From: Corallium rubrum
Lineage: Eukaryota > Cnidaria > Anthozoa > Scleralcyonacea > Coralliidae
Assembly (NCBI GenBank): GCA_964035015.1
Contig: OZ036002.1
Span: 1,733,001-1,797,000, forward strand
Length of the DNA stretch: 64,000 nt
Direction of reading: 5' to 3'
The notes beneath the pieces are model-generated. The model was not told the DNA's origin and did no database searches. It saw only the letters and a program-made list of their open reading frames with translations. The translations under genes and the position numbers were made by a program. Positions 1 through 10,358 of this stretch are shown here, piece after piece; the stretch's first letter is position 1, and every line of letters starts with the position of its first letter.

Positions 1-285
1 GCTGTTCAACAGGTTGTCACTGTGATGTGTTCTCACTGGTTGTCCCAGTTTGTTAACATGTCTGTAACAGGTTGTTGAGAACTTGTAACAAGATTGATGA
101 CTCCAACAGACTGGTGACATGTTGTTCCAACAATCTGTTACCGCTCTACGCTCAACAAGTTATTAACAGGTCGATGCTAACCACTTGTAACTGGGTTGTA
201 GCGGTTTGTTGAATGAACAGCATTGTTAAAACTTGTCAACAGCCTTGCTATCGACCGGTTGCGACAACATCCTGTTGACAAGCGG
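1..285. repeat. Degenerate array of short AACAGGTTGT-type motifs
   Basis: The first 285 bases are dense with variants of a decamer such as AACAGGTTGT and its complement (ACAACCTGTT), irregularly spaced and in both orientations. This resembles the subterminal region of a non-autonomous DNA transposon built from one short palindromic motif, like the elements at 15727 and 52377. The other end is not in the window, so the family cannot be fixed. Confidence 0.5.
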
Positions 286-775
286 CGAGATTTTTGCTTG
301 TGTACCCCTGCTACGCTATATAGTGTTATGCAAGTCAGTATATATACACTTCAATTTACATAGAACCATATCATTAATATCAAGTATGGGTTTGTAGTAT
401 GGTTTATAGTCACTTTAACATACTGAAAATTACCCAAGATTTCAGAACATTGTCTAAAAGGAGGAAATTTATGCAATCTTTTTATGCCTATTAGTAACGT
501 TCTCCTTACCTTACTTCTCTTTTAGGTTCCTGCAAGTTTATTACAAACGTTTCTTTTGTAATTGTCGAAAGATTACACGAAGGAGCTTCTATATAGAAAA
601 CATAAAGTTTGTTTAAAAAACGTTTGCACACAACTTGTTACAGGCTTAAACTTGAACTTGATACTAAATTTGAAACAACAATAAAAATATCTATTAATGT
701 CATAAAAAGAATGTTAATAAATATGATGATAATAATAATATTAATTGCGGTATCGTTAGCAAGGTTTTGTATTAC

Positions 776-1215
776 AATGCCCTGACGAGTAGGCGCTGAG
801 CGGCTGGCTCGTTAGGTAGCTTTATACTTTGGGTGGCTGGCACTTTTTTGTGGGCTCTGGGAATAAAAATACCAGCGATGCTTTTCACGCCAAAAATTTT
901 GGCTGCCTTCTGACGGCATCATGTTTGTGAAGTAAGCATTAGGCATTCAGCAGGCAGATACAATTGTGCTGCCCTGACCCTGACGTGCTAGCGGCTAGCT
1001 CGTCAGTTAGCTTTATAATTTTGCTTGCAAAGTTTGCGCAGAGTTGATAGCCGCAGCAACACAAACGTCATGGCTCTGGCGGGTTTTTGACGATCTCCGT
1101 GAAGCGAAGCGTTCCTCAGCATGCAGGTAAACAAAATTGCACAAAATTGCAGTGCCCTGACAAGTTATCGGCTTGATCGTCAGCCGGCAGCTTTATACTA
1201 CGGTGCCCTAGCAAG
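776..1215. repeat. Dispersed direct repeat, about 190-bp spacing, three copies
   Basis: Three diverged copies of a block that starts TGCCCTGAC, contains GCTCGT and ends TAGCTTTATA or AGCTTTATA lie near 778, 971 and 1152. A fourth partial start (GTGCCCTAGCAAGCC) is near 1202. The spacing suggests an old tandem unit of about 190 bp. No coding potential is seen. The rest of 286-1947 holds AT-rich sequence with nothing I recognise. Confidence 0.45.
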
Positions 1216-1947
1216 CCAGTCACTGCACCGCCCTATAGGACTCGGTCTGATTAATGTGCATATCTCACCTATAGGGATTTTCCATATCCGTATTTTTTAA
1301 TTTAGAAAAGAGACAAAAAAAAACCATTGAAAATATTTCTGCCACTGGTATTAAACAAAGAACACTGTAAAAGCTTTAGAAGCTTAGTTTTTGCATTTGT
1401 TGGTATTATCATGGATTGTAAAAGAACTGGATAGGTATTATTTAGCAGTAAAACGTGTTATTTTGTAGTTTTTTACTCTGCCCGTTAATCGATAAACTTG
1501 CCTATACTACAAAACTCGTAAAAATCAACGAAATCAGTCAATAACTTTATTATAAAACTATCTATATACCTTTGGTATTAAAACATAAGTCTTTACAATG
1601 CCTTGAAGTATGTAGTTGACAATTTCGGATTATATTTGCTTGCATTTCCCTTCTGTTTTTCGGTCGCAACCGTAAATGACCATTTGAGAATTATTTTACG
1701 ACTTTTACGACTCCCCCAGTAAACTCTTATTGCTCTTAAGCCCGCAAGGTACACTGGATCTGGATGTATAGTCGTCAATGGCGTCAACATGTCAGTTTAC
1801 TGCTGACCATAAAGAATGAGTAATCCACTGTTATAGAGATCAGCTAGCTATAGACCCTTTAATAAGTATAGAATGCGTAATTTTCACCCTATGACGTCAA
1901 TTTCTTTTCAATTTTTCGTTTGAATTCTTTTCAATTTTATTTATTGT

Positions 1948-2545
1948 CTTACTTAATAAAATTGGTGATTATCAATTAAAAATTACTATTGAAGACAAAC
2001 CGATAAAACAAGTTTCCCAATACAAAGTTCTGGGTGTTATTGTTGATGAAAATTTATCTTGGAAAGCTAACACAGACAGTATATGTAAGAAAATATCATC
2101 AGGCTTATTTGCTTTGAAACAAATAAAAGAATTTGCTGATCAAAAGACTCTAAAGTGTTTATACAATTCATTAATTCAACCTTATTTCAATTATTGTTGC
2201 GAAGTTTGGAATGTTTTCCGTGAGACCCAATCCAAACGTTTGCAAAAACTGCAAAACGAAGCAGCACGTATATTATAGCAAATATGCCTAATGAAACTGA
2301 TCAACAAACTGCCTTAAATGCTTTGGAATGGGAACCTTTACAAACACAGCGTCTAAAAGCCAAAGCAAAAATGATGTTCAAAGTTCTGAACAATATGGGG
2401 CCAAATTCCCTCCATGAGTTATTTACATACAAAGACGAACTGTTTCACTATAATCTTCGCGAAAGTCACAGCTCAGTTTGTTTGCCGAAGCCACGCACAA
2501 ACTGCATGAAAAAGAGTTTTATGTTTGACGGAGCTGCGTTATGGA
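1948..2545 (+). mobile_element. LINE ORF2 C-terminal fragment
   Basis: The plus strand translates to the end of a non-LTR retrotransposon reverse transcriptase reading frame. Segments such as YKVLGVIVDENLSWK, then LYNSLIQPYFNYCCEVW and RLQKLQNEAARI are typical of the region after the catalytic palm in CR1/L2/Jockey-like LINEs. The frame continues after one in-frame stop near 2277 into LNALEWEPL and MMFKVLNNMGP, also typical of this tail. It is 5' truncated and has no upstream RT domain, so it is a dead copy. A hAT remnant has replaced its 3' end from 2548. Confidence 0.8.
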
Positions 2546-2547
2546 AC

Positions 2548-2891
2548 CAGGCACGTAGCCAGGATTTTGAAAGGGGGGGAGCCGAAATCAAAAATATTTT
2601 TAGGGGGGTCCGGGGGCATGCTTCCCGGGAAATTTTGAAATCGAGAGAAACTGAAATACCATTTCCTGGCTTTTGGAGGAAGATTTTACAGACTCTAAAG
2701 GTAAAAAAACCGTCATATAAAATACTCAAAACAGGCAAACGTCACATAGATACTCAAGATGCATACACTCAGTAGATTGAATACACTGTTTACAGTTTAT
2801 TTCCTGACACAATTGATATTGCACCAGTTTTGTAGTTACATGTCTGTCGTTTTATATCAAAAGGGGGGAGCCGCGGCTCCCACGGCTGTGG
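2548..2891. mobile_element. Truncated hAT MITE of the G-rich family
   Basis: Starts with CAGGCACGTAGCCAGGA and contains poly-G runs and GGGGGCATGCTTCCCGGG. It is homologous, inverted, to the complete copy at 47423-47732, which has 8-bp target duplications. The right end stops at GGAGCCGCGGCTCCCACG without the expected CCTGGCTACGCC terminus, so this copy is truncated or was overwritten by the next element. Confidence 0.65.
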
Positions 2892-2998
2892 GATAAATAA
2901 GGCTGTCCTGGTTGGCTAATTTTTCAGCTTCCGGTTACGTCACGTATAATTTATGCAAATCATGATCATGACAAATCGATTCCAGTAAAGGTTTATTC

Positions 2999-3075
2999 CA
3001 ACCTCGTACCCAGGGCCTTGTCTCCGCTGCTCCGGGGGCGGGGGAGCGGAGATAAGACCCTGGGTACGAGGTTGG
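2999..3075. mobile_element. 77-bp MITE of the CAACCTCGT family, 9-bp TSD
   Basis: Perfect terminal inverted repeats CAACCTCGTACCCAGGG / CCCTGGGTACGAGGTTG are flanked on both sides by the 9-bp duplication GGTTTATTC. The uninterrupted target is visible in the opposite arm of the host element. A 9-bp duplication fits Mutator-like transposition, although no transposase is present. Confidence 0.85.
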
Positions 3076-3793
3076 GTTTATTCAAACTTCGTGTCTTCGT
3101 CGGCATTTCTAGCCAAAATATTTATCGTTGAACAAACGGATCTATTAGTTCTTCTGGATGGGATCTTGCTGTGCCATGTATATTTGGACGCTTCTTATGC
3201 TGCAAATTCAGCTGGGAAAGCATTTATCGTTGGAGAAGACCGAAAAGCACGCGTACTAACCAGCGAAATTATATGTTCTGTGTTTGGAAATCTTGTTGAC
3301 GATGGCTGATATCTCCTGGATTTGTATGGCTGAACCAGGGGCGGATCCTAAGGGTAGTCAAACCGATCACGCGACTAAGGTAAAAATTGCGCAGTTAATT
3401 AATTAATTCAAACCGCGGTCCATAGCAAAGACATTAATATTCAAAATTTGTAGTCCAGTTATCAAGTTTCATACAGCGGCAAGGCCTTCGATATAATATA
3501 TCAAGTCACAGAACAGCGGTCTTGCGCGTGAGTTTTGATCGATCTGTAGTCTGATTCCAGTCATCCGATTGGCCAATTTGCTTTTTGATCGATCTGTGGG
3601 GAGTTCTGATCGGTTTGTGGATCAGGGGCTCGTATACAAGCTATCCAATTGGCTAATTCAAAATTATCTGAATTCTCATTGGCTACATTTTTTGATCGAT
3701 CGTATGAATCAGCCTTCAGTGTATACGGCATGATTCTATAGCCTTTCTGATCGCAGCTTGAACGCGAAGGTTCAATTTCAAGTGCCACAGAAA

Positions 3794-3800
3794 TATAAAA
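3794..3800 (+). promoter_or_regulatory. TATA-box-like site with upstream CCAAT motifs
   Basis: TATAAAA lies directly upstream of the 56-codon ORF. Inverted CCAAT-type boxes (ATTGGCCAAT near 3570, CCAATTGGC near 3647, ATTGGC near 3679) precede it. The arrangement looks promoter-like, but sequence alone cannot show activity. Confidence 0.3.
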
Positions 3801-3822
3801 GCGAAATAGCGAATATACTGCA

Positions 3823-3993
3823 ATGTCTTGTAGTATTTACGAGACTGTGCAGTCCGCGTTTGAGAGAAACGATTGGCCATATCTTCAAGATGTTTACGCT
3901 GATCTGATGAAGCGAATCGACGCTTTGCTGAAGAGTTCTGTTGAAGAGCTGTTGACTGCTATCAACAACACGAGCTTAATTCTGCCTCAGTAG
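3823..3993 (+). CDS. Small ORF (56 aa) carried inside the hAT element
   Basis: An ATG-to-TAG reading frame of 56 codons encodes a mostly helical, charged peptide. It begins MSCSIYETVQSAFER, contains YADLMKRIDALL and ends NTSLILPQ. A TATAAAA box lies at 3794-3800, and GATTGGCCAAT, CCAATTGGC and CATTGGC lie 100-260 bases upstream, as in a compact animal promoter. The TATA-to-ATG distance of about 25 bases would leave almost no 5' leader, so the true start could be elsewhere. I do not recognise the peptide. It may be a captured host exon, a piece of a transposon protein, or chance. Confidence 0.3.
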   Translation: MSCSIYETVQSAFERNDWPYLQDVYADLMKRIDALLKSSVEELLTAINNTSLILPQ

Positions 3994-5165
3994 AAATTTT
4001 GGTGCCGAATCTTTCATCCCGAAGTATCTTCGAGAAAGGAAAAACAAGTCTTGTGTTATGGTTTTGTTTAAAGCAGTATGCTGGGCAATAATATTTCTTA
4101 CCAGAATTAGATTTCCGCCTGGTTCATCCATTGCGAAAGTCTTGTACAGCTATAATGTAAATATATTCTATTTTAACTAAATTTGACTCTTCTTATAATA
4201 GTTTTGCACTTGTATTAACCGAACAATCTGTGCGCCATGACCAGCTGGCATGATCGTTTATGAAATTAGCATATTACTGCGGTCAAAAGTTTATTAATAT
4301 TAAATATTTCACTTATATACCGCGAACCCAGCCGAACCAATATATACTGTAGTGTAGGCATTTTGTTTATGCTTTTTGTCGCCTGATATTAGTTTAAGAT
4401 TTTGATTTGGATATCTATTATCCATATAATGTATATGGACTGTGTCAGTGTCTTGTTGACTTGTTAGACCACATGCTTGGTGTAATACGATCTCTAGTTC
4501 AGATGTGATAAATTGTGATTTGATAATAATTGATTTAAATAAATTGATTTAAAACCAGTTTGCTCTTTTTCGGCCTTCCAAAGGCTGTCCATGTGTGGTA
4601 TTATGTGTTTCCTAGGCATGCTGATGAGCCCTGATATTGAGCGAAACAGTCATTTTTGCACCTCACGTTTTATTAACCGAAAATCCCGAAGAAGATCTAG
4701 TGTGGGTATTAATAACTAATCCCCCCCCCCCCCCCCCCCGAATGTTCACAAACGAAAATTTTGACTAAACTACGAAAAATCCTGGATCCGCCCCTGGGCT
4801 GAACAGTATTTCCATGAACAGGAATAGAAATTGTATCAGAAAATTTCTGAAGCTGTGGAGTAGATAGGGTCATAGGGAGACGAAGGTATTAAATGACCGT
4901 ATTTATGCCGATAATTTTAATATGTCAGTGTCGTCGGACAACGACTTGGGGGCCGTGTCTCTCGTCAATGAGTGATATGTGTAATCCTCAGGCAGTTGAA
5001 ATGCACTTTATTTTGTACCAAGTTGCATCTTCAAACGTGTAACTTGATCAAATTTTTATAAAACAAAATTTTTTTGCGACTTCGTTACGTCAGCTGTGCA
5101 TGAGTACTTTAATAACGCATAGTTCTTAGCCAATCAGATTGTTTGTTTTTCTTACGTTGTTGTTG

Positions 5166-5168
<3 letters not shown>

Positions 5169-5240
<72 letters not shown>
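5169..5240. repeat. (TA)n microsatellite at the core of the fold-back element
   Basis: About 36 TA units. Further TA tracts lie at about 5317-5355 and 5545-5582. They flank the central palindrome and a 75-bp unique spacer (5241-5316). Confidence 0.9.
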
Positions 5241-5242
<2 letters not shown>

Positions 5243-5308
5243 TTGTTGATTAACCTGAACAATTAGATGTGTGAATTAGATATTAAAGTGGTATAGAATA
5301 CTCGCGTC

Positions 5309-5354
<46 letters not shown>

Positions 5355-5359
<5 letters not shown>

Positions 5360-5480
5360 CGCTTACCTCAAAAGTCTGCTACAGGCTGTTTCATCTAAAA
5401 AAGAATCTTCAGGCAGATCTGCCTGAAGATTCTTTTTTAGATGAAACAGCCTGTAGCAGACTTTTGAGGTAAGCGAAAAT
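5355..5480. repeat. 126-bp perfect palindrome
   Basis: The two 63-base halves are exact reverse complements meeting at AGATCT (5415-5420). Each half runs from ATTTTCGCTTACC to CTTCAGGCAGA. The sequence after the right half (TATATTTGCTCTAAC... to the TA tract at 5545) recurs on the opposite side of a second palindrome at 19569-19680, so this is a repeat family that sits in TA microsatellites. Confidence 0.9.
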
Positions 5481-5544
5481 CTATATTTGCTCTAACTATA
5501 TGTTATCGAGCACTCTTTGCGTTTCGTAGACCAAAAACCCACAC

Positions 5545-5585
<41 letters not shown>

Positions 5586-6449
5586 ACAGCCTAAGAAAAA
5601 CAAACAATCTGATTGGCTAAGAACTATGCGTTATTAAAGTACACATGCACAGCTGACGTAACGAAGTCGCGAAAAAAATTTGTTTTATAAAAATTTGATC
5701 AAATTACACGTTTGAAGATGCAACTTGGTACAAAATAAAGTGCATTTCAACTGTCCGAGGATTACACATATCACTCATTGATGAGAGACACAGCCATCAA
5801 GTCATTATCCGACGACACAGACAAATTATCGACATAAATACGGTCATTTAATACCTTCGTCTCCGGCGCACAACGCTATCTCCCTATGACCTTATCTACT
5901 CCACATGCAGCTTCAGAAATTTTCTGATACAATTTCCATTCCTCTTCATGGAAATACTGTTCAGCCATACAAATCCAGGAGATATCAGCCATTGTCAACA
6001 AGATTTCCAAACACAGAACATACAATTTCGCTGGTTAGTACGCGTGCTTTCCGGTCTTCTCCAACGATAAATGCTTTGCCAGATGAATTTGCAGCATAAG
6101 AAGCGTCCAAATATACACGACCCCGTCCAGAAGAACTCAAATCTGTTTGTTCAACATAAATATTTTGGCTAGAAATGCCGACGAAGACACAAAGTTTGAA
6201 TAAACCTTCACTGGAATAAACTGATCGTTTTTGTCATGATCATATAAATTATACGTGACGTAACCGGAAGCTGAAAAATGGCCAATCAGGACAGCCTTAT
6301 TTCTTTTGTCGCCCAATCAGTTTGCTTTATTTGTATAGATCACTTATGACGTAATTAAATCTGAATTGAAAATTTTACCTCCTTTTCAATAGCCCTGCCG
6401 GTTCGACGATTCAAAAATATCAAACATTTCTTATTAAAATAATAAAATT

Positions 6450-7755
6450 TGATGTATAAAACAAATGGATGACATTTTTCCGTGCGTGTGTACTGTAATA
6501 ACGCACAGAAGACGTCACAGAGTGTAAAGAACAACAGTCACACCACTCGACTGCATCTCGTGGCGTACTTTTTTGTTCTTTACACGCTGTGACGTCATCT
6601 GTGATCTACTAGAAATACATGAATGCAACAACCCCTCGCCCGCTTTTACATGCTTTTTTGAAACACACACCCCCCCCCCCCCCCCCCACCACCACCACCA
6701 CCACCACCACCACCCCCTCCCTGATTAAAAAAAGCACTCCTGATTATACAGCCAATATAAAAACAAACAAATATAAAAACAAATGATATTAAATCCTTGG
6801 GATATTAAATTATACAATTTATGGATAGGTCGATAGGATGACAAAACTGATTTAAATCATTTAATGAAAGTTGAACATATCAAAGCAAAACTTAGATTTC
6901 ATTATTAAATTCTGGTTGTAAAAAATATAATGTTTTTAGGAGGTTTCAAAAGGAATTATTTCTAGCAAGCCTTCAAATGGCTTCTCTATGCATGTACATT
7001 TTGCAAAGGCAGAATTAAAAGTTGACAGCTCAAAAATTACATTTATAATAGCGTCTGAGATAAAAACAATTCAGTAGAATCTGATTCCAGAAAGAAGTAT
7101 TAAACAGACAACGTTTCAGTCGAAAATTTGGAATTACAGCCAAGAAAACTGACAAAGCCCACGTCCACCACGGTTAATATAAGCGTGATATAAGCCTAAG
7201 ATAGTGTTTTAAGTTAGTTTTAAGCTGACTGGTTAATTTGGACGAGCAAAGGGAGAGCACGAAAACGTGAAGCTGTTAGGACATAAGGACAAAATACAAA
7301 TCCCCTACCGTTATAAACTTGAAATTCTGCAATTCAGATGGAGGTTTTGTTTACCATACGGTCTCTTCAGGACCTCTGGTTTCGCTTCAACATATATTAA
7401 ACCGGCTGTTTGTATCCTTTCCTTCGTTGTTCTCTTTTATTATTTAAGGAGAGCAGGCTCCATTTCGTTAAACGAAAGCAAAATACTGACAGATTTTTAG
7501 TTTTCTTGTCGCTAGTCACCAGTGTCCTACTATTCTTACCGCGTGACACCGTACCAAACATATATATAAATCAATAAATAAACTATTTCCCAGATTTCGG
7601 CTCCCTCGCTTTTTCTACACGCGTGTAAAATGGACTCCACGCGTGTCGAGATTAGCACCCTCACCGGGCTCCGGGCCTTCGGCCCGTCGCCCGGCTCGGG
7701 GATTACAGAATTTACAGTACACACGCACGGAAAAATGTCATCTATTTGTTAAATA
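6450..7755. mobile_element. Inverted-repeat element with internal hairpin
   Basis: The left end (ACAAATGGATGACATTTTTC then GTGCGTGTGTACTGTAA) is the reverse complement of the right end near 7704-7752. Inside lie a hairpin with TGACGTCA at 6503-6604, a poly-C/(CCA)n tract at 6668-6715, and a CG-rich snapback (GGGCCTTCGGCCC) near 7667. No transposase is seen. A related arrangement occurs at 10906-12510. Confidence 0.5.
6503..6604. repeat. Hairpin with TGACGTCA motif
   Basis: The left arm starts GCACAGAAGACGTCACAG and the right arm ends CTGTGACGTCATCTGTG. The loop contains CACTCGACTGCATCTCGTGG. A near-identical hairpin occurs at 10940-11078. TGACGTCA is the palindromic CRE/ATF core, but no function is shown here. 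Confidence 0.7.
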
Positions 7756-7856
7756 ATAAACGTGGTGTTATGACAAATTCTTGCTTCTATTATAATTTGT
7801 CACCATGCAAACATTCAAAGAATAACTCAATGACAATGACTGTCAATTATCCTTAC

Positions 7857-8457
7857 CTTTAGAGATAGCTTCTTGTCGTTCAGGAATACCAGAGACAGAT
7901 ATCATGTCAATACTACTACAAGAAACACCAAGTGCAATAAAAGCGTCCTTTGCTAGCTGAACGTACTGATCAAAATCCATTTTGGTGATTCTAGCGCTTC
8001 CTCCGCGAACAAGAGTGTTGCTTAGTAGTCGTAATTGATCAATAGCCCACGTCAGAGTTTCATCTTGATCCCCCCGAGGACTGTTCACTGTTAGATGAAA
8101 AGGACTTGGCTTTGGTGTTAACCCCCTTAAATAAAACTCAGCAAGTGTCTTCTTCGCACCCATGCTGCTTGTCAAGCGAAAAGTTTTGGCAAAGATAGTG
8201 GCTTTGAACAGAGCTGCGTTGTCCCATTCTTGAATAGACCTGTTAATTGCTATATCGGATTTGCCGCCTTCGCTTGCGAGAAACATATGCCCTACAGCTA
8301 CGGAGTCATCCCAAAGTTGGTAACCAGACAACGCACCAACCTTGCGGTCCCACATTGATATAAACGTTTGACGTAAAGCCTTGGGGAACTCATCGAAAAC
8401 AATGGTAGCAAATTTAGAGAAATTTACTTCTTCCACAGAGGATGGTTTGGCTGCCAT
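7857..8457 (-). CDS. First coding exon of a DZIP3-like HEPN-domain protein
   Basis: The minus strand reads from ATG at 8457 through 200 open codons to a consensus splice donor (AAAG|GTAAGG, exon end 7857, phase 1). The next exon was not found at lower coordinates and may lie before the window. The residues match a family I recall as expanded in cnidarians and other invertebrates, where it precedes TPR or NACHT modules: FDEFPKALRQTF, YQLWDDSVAVGHMFLASEGG, WDNAALFKATIFAKTF, then WAIDQLRLLSNTLVRGG and FDQYVQLAKDAFIALGV. The last blocks form the helix bundle of a HEPN-like fold. The usual RN-x3-H motif appears as SN-TLV-R, so RNase activity is unlikely. Its probable role is protein interaction in innate immune or stress signalling, by family inference only. 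The upstream 600 bases show no clear promoter beyond a short TA tract near 8540. Confidence 0.6.
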
Positions 8458-9096
8458 TGTTCTTAGCGTTTTTGCCGTCTATTGTATTTAACGTGGTTGA
8501 TTGTTGACCAAAAGTTCGTTATCCGTCTAGAAAAACAATTATATATATATATATAGCATCTCATTAATCTAGGATACCCTTCATCATATCCGAGCTGCTA
8601 TATCCATGCATCTTTTCTCTTAACATGCCTTCGTCACGAAATTAACATAATATATCATCATACCATACACACAGCAGTATACTAGAAGTTACAGTAAAGT
8701 GTTGCCTCAAATGGAACGGAAATCCTGATATTTTACAAAATTTGGAAAATAAGCCCTAAATTTCAATAGACACAGATAGCATAGCTACTATCAGAAACGT
8801 TAGTACTTCATTGTATAATTGGTCATCTTTGAAACCAAGTTTAACTGGCGACATTCAATAAATTGATCAATTGCGAGTTGCGACTGTATCCGTTTTAAAG
8901 GTCTTGTTTACAACGCCCACCATGAAGGCTTTTCCTCCCATCCGCTAGAATGCATTAAAAGCAAGAATTAAAGAAGTTTGTTAAAAGCTTTTATAGCTAG
9001 CATATTGCCGTTTGATATTTGCTTTATTTGTACTCTTCTCTGTGGCTTCGAATGTCCTATTAATCGACCATACATTCCCTTTATATGAATTTTTAA
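8458..9096. other. Intergenic AT-rich stretch, nothing recognised
   Basis: This is the sequence upstream of the HEPN exon. It contains a short TA tract (8540-8554) and no open frame, repeat end or RNA motif that I can support. It would hold the 5' UTR and promoter of the exon at 7857-8457. Confidence 0.4.
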
Positions 9097-10342
9097 AGTG
9101 CCTATACAGCCTTTTCGTTTTTTAGTTATCTGTGTAGAGTATGAAAAAATAGCTGATAAGTTATTTTACAGTTTTTGATTTGCACTTTTCGTTTGGAAGA
9201 TATTTTGCATCCAACTTAAGAAATGTTGGTAAATTTCGATTAAAAACATTCTCGTCCCCAGAGCCTCTCCCGTGCTGGCGCGCGGAAAAGGCTCTGGGGG
9301 AATCCAAACCGGACCACCAAGATTATTTGGTGTTCTTTCAAAAGCGCACGCGTGTAAGTTCGCGGTTTGGAATATAAATTTTCCTTTCGTTTTCGATTCT
9401 GGCGGTTTGGCTGCCTCGTATTAACTCGTTTGACTTTAGAACAGTTGTGATTGTGGTACATTCCGTTCGAAGAAGGTATTTGTCAAGTGTGGCTCATCGC
9501 CGCGTTTACTCGGCGGACAGAAGACATTAAAATTAGCTCAGAGCTTGGCAATAGAGCCGCGTCGGAATTTCTTCGTATTTATGGCCTCTTTTAGTGTAGG
9601 TATAGTTCTCTTATATTTGACTTGCATATTTCAATGAGATTCTTAATATGTACCATGCACGAACAGCCTGCAGTGTGCGGTCTATCGGTTTCAAAATTTT
9701 GCTGTCTGTCTTCTGTGTTTGAATTATGCAAGGGGAAACAGGTTGATTGCTTTGATAAACGTTCGATTAAATTGTTCGGATTAGAATTATGATTAGAATT
9801 GTGCATCGTTGTCAGTTTTCGTGTTTCAAATACTGTTTATTTATAAACAAGCTCCGTTATATATAGGCCAATCAGATCGCGATGATATATGGATTCCCCA
9901 AAGCCTTTTCCGCGTGCCAGCACGGGAGAGGCTCTGGGGACGAGAATGGATTGAAAACCGAAAACGCATTTCTGGAGTCTGGAAACTAGGCTGTGACGTG
10001 ATTTAAGTGACATCATCTCAATCACTTTTGCACGTCCACCTCACATCCGCCATGTTGGGTATATTCTTCATCGAGTTCATCTTGTTCTTCACGTAGACCT
10101 TCGTGAACTTCAGTTTCAGATTCTGAACTCGAGCCAGAATCTGATTCTGACATTTTTGAAGTGTTAAACCACTTCAAGGACAGTAAAAAAATGACGTCAC
10201 AAGGTGGCTCGTTCCAGGCCTTTCTAATTTGCGATATCTTCCAAACGAAAAGTGCAAATCAAAAACTGCAAAATAACTTATCAGCTATTTTTTTTCATCC
10301 TCTATACAGATAACTAAAAAACGAAAGGGCTGTATAGGCCCT
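9097..10342. mobile_element. TTAA-flanked inverted-repeat DNA element (piggyBac/Kolobok-like)
   Basis: Long terminal inverted repeats of about 115 bp start AGTGCCTATACAGCC and are flanked by TTAA on both sides (9093-9096, 10343-10346). TTAA duplications are typical of piggyBac and Kolobok. The termini resemble those of the larger element at 37532-39906 (AGTGCCTATGACATG). Near the right end, on the minus strand, an acidic leader ORF (10153 down to 10028) begins MSESDSGSSSESE, like the N-termini of some transposon-borne genes. Inverted short MITE pieces (CTCGTCCCCAGAGCC) sit at 9248-9303 and 9888-9947. Confidence 0.7.
10028..10153 (-). CDS. Short acidic leader ORF in the TTAA element
   Basis: The minus-strand ATG at 10153 opens about 41 codons rich in Ser, Glu and Asp (MSESDSGSSSESETEVHEG), ending at TGA. 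A possible donor (GAG|GTGGAC) lies near 10040. It resembles acidic N-termini found on element-borne proteins in invertebrates. No downstream exon is recognised. It could be a decayed first exon. Confidence 0.3.
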
Positions 10343-10358
10343 TTAAGTTATTTACGTA

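Larger units (their letters stand above)
3336..4796. mobile_element. hAT-type non-autonomous element, 8-bp TSD, 1461 bp
   Basis: Termini CAGGGGCGGATCC...GGATCCGCCCCTG are flanked by the exact 8-bp duplication GGCTGAAC (3328-3335 and 4797-4804). CAGGG ends and 8-bp duplications are hallmarks of the hAT superfamily. The interior holds repeated GATCGATCTGT motifs, several CCAAT-box-like sites, a TATAAAA box and a 56-codon ORF, but no transposase. A 19-base C run lies near the right end. Confidence 0.85.
2892..6308. mobile_element. Large inverted-repeat (fold-back) element, interrupted
   Basis: The right arm (5583-6308) is the reverse complement of a left arm now in pieces: 2892-2998, 3076-3335 and 4797-5168. 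The outer ends share AATAAGGCTGTCCTG and the inner ends share AACAAACAATCTGATTGGC next to TA microsatellites. The left arm is broken by a 77-bp MITE (2999-3075) and a 1461-bp hAT element (3336-4796). One arm frame gives about 50 open residues (VYLDASYAAN, KARVLTSEI) conserved in both arms, of unknown identity. The centre holds a perfect palindrome (5355-5480). No family is assigned. Confidence 0.7.
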
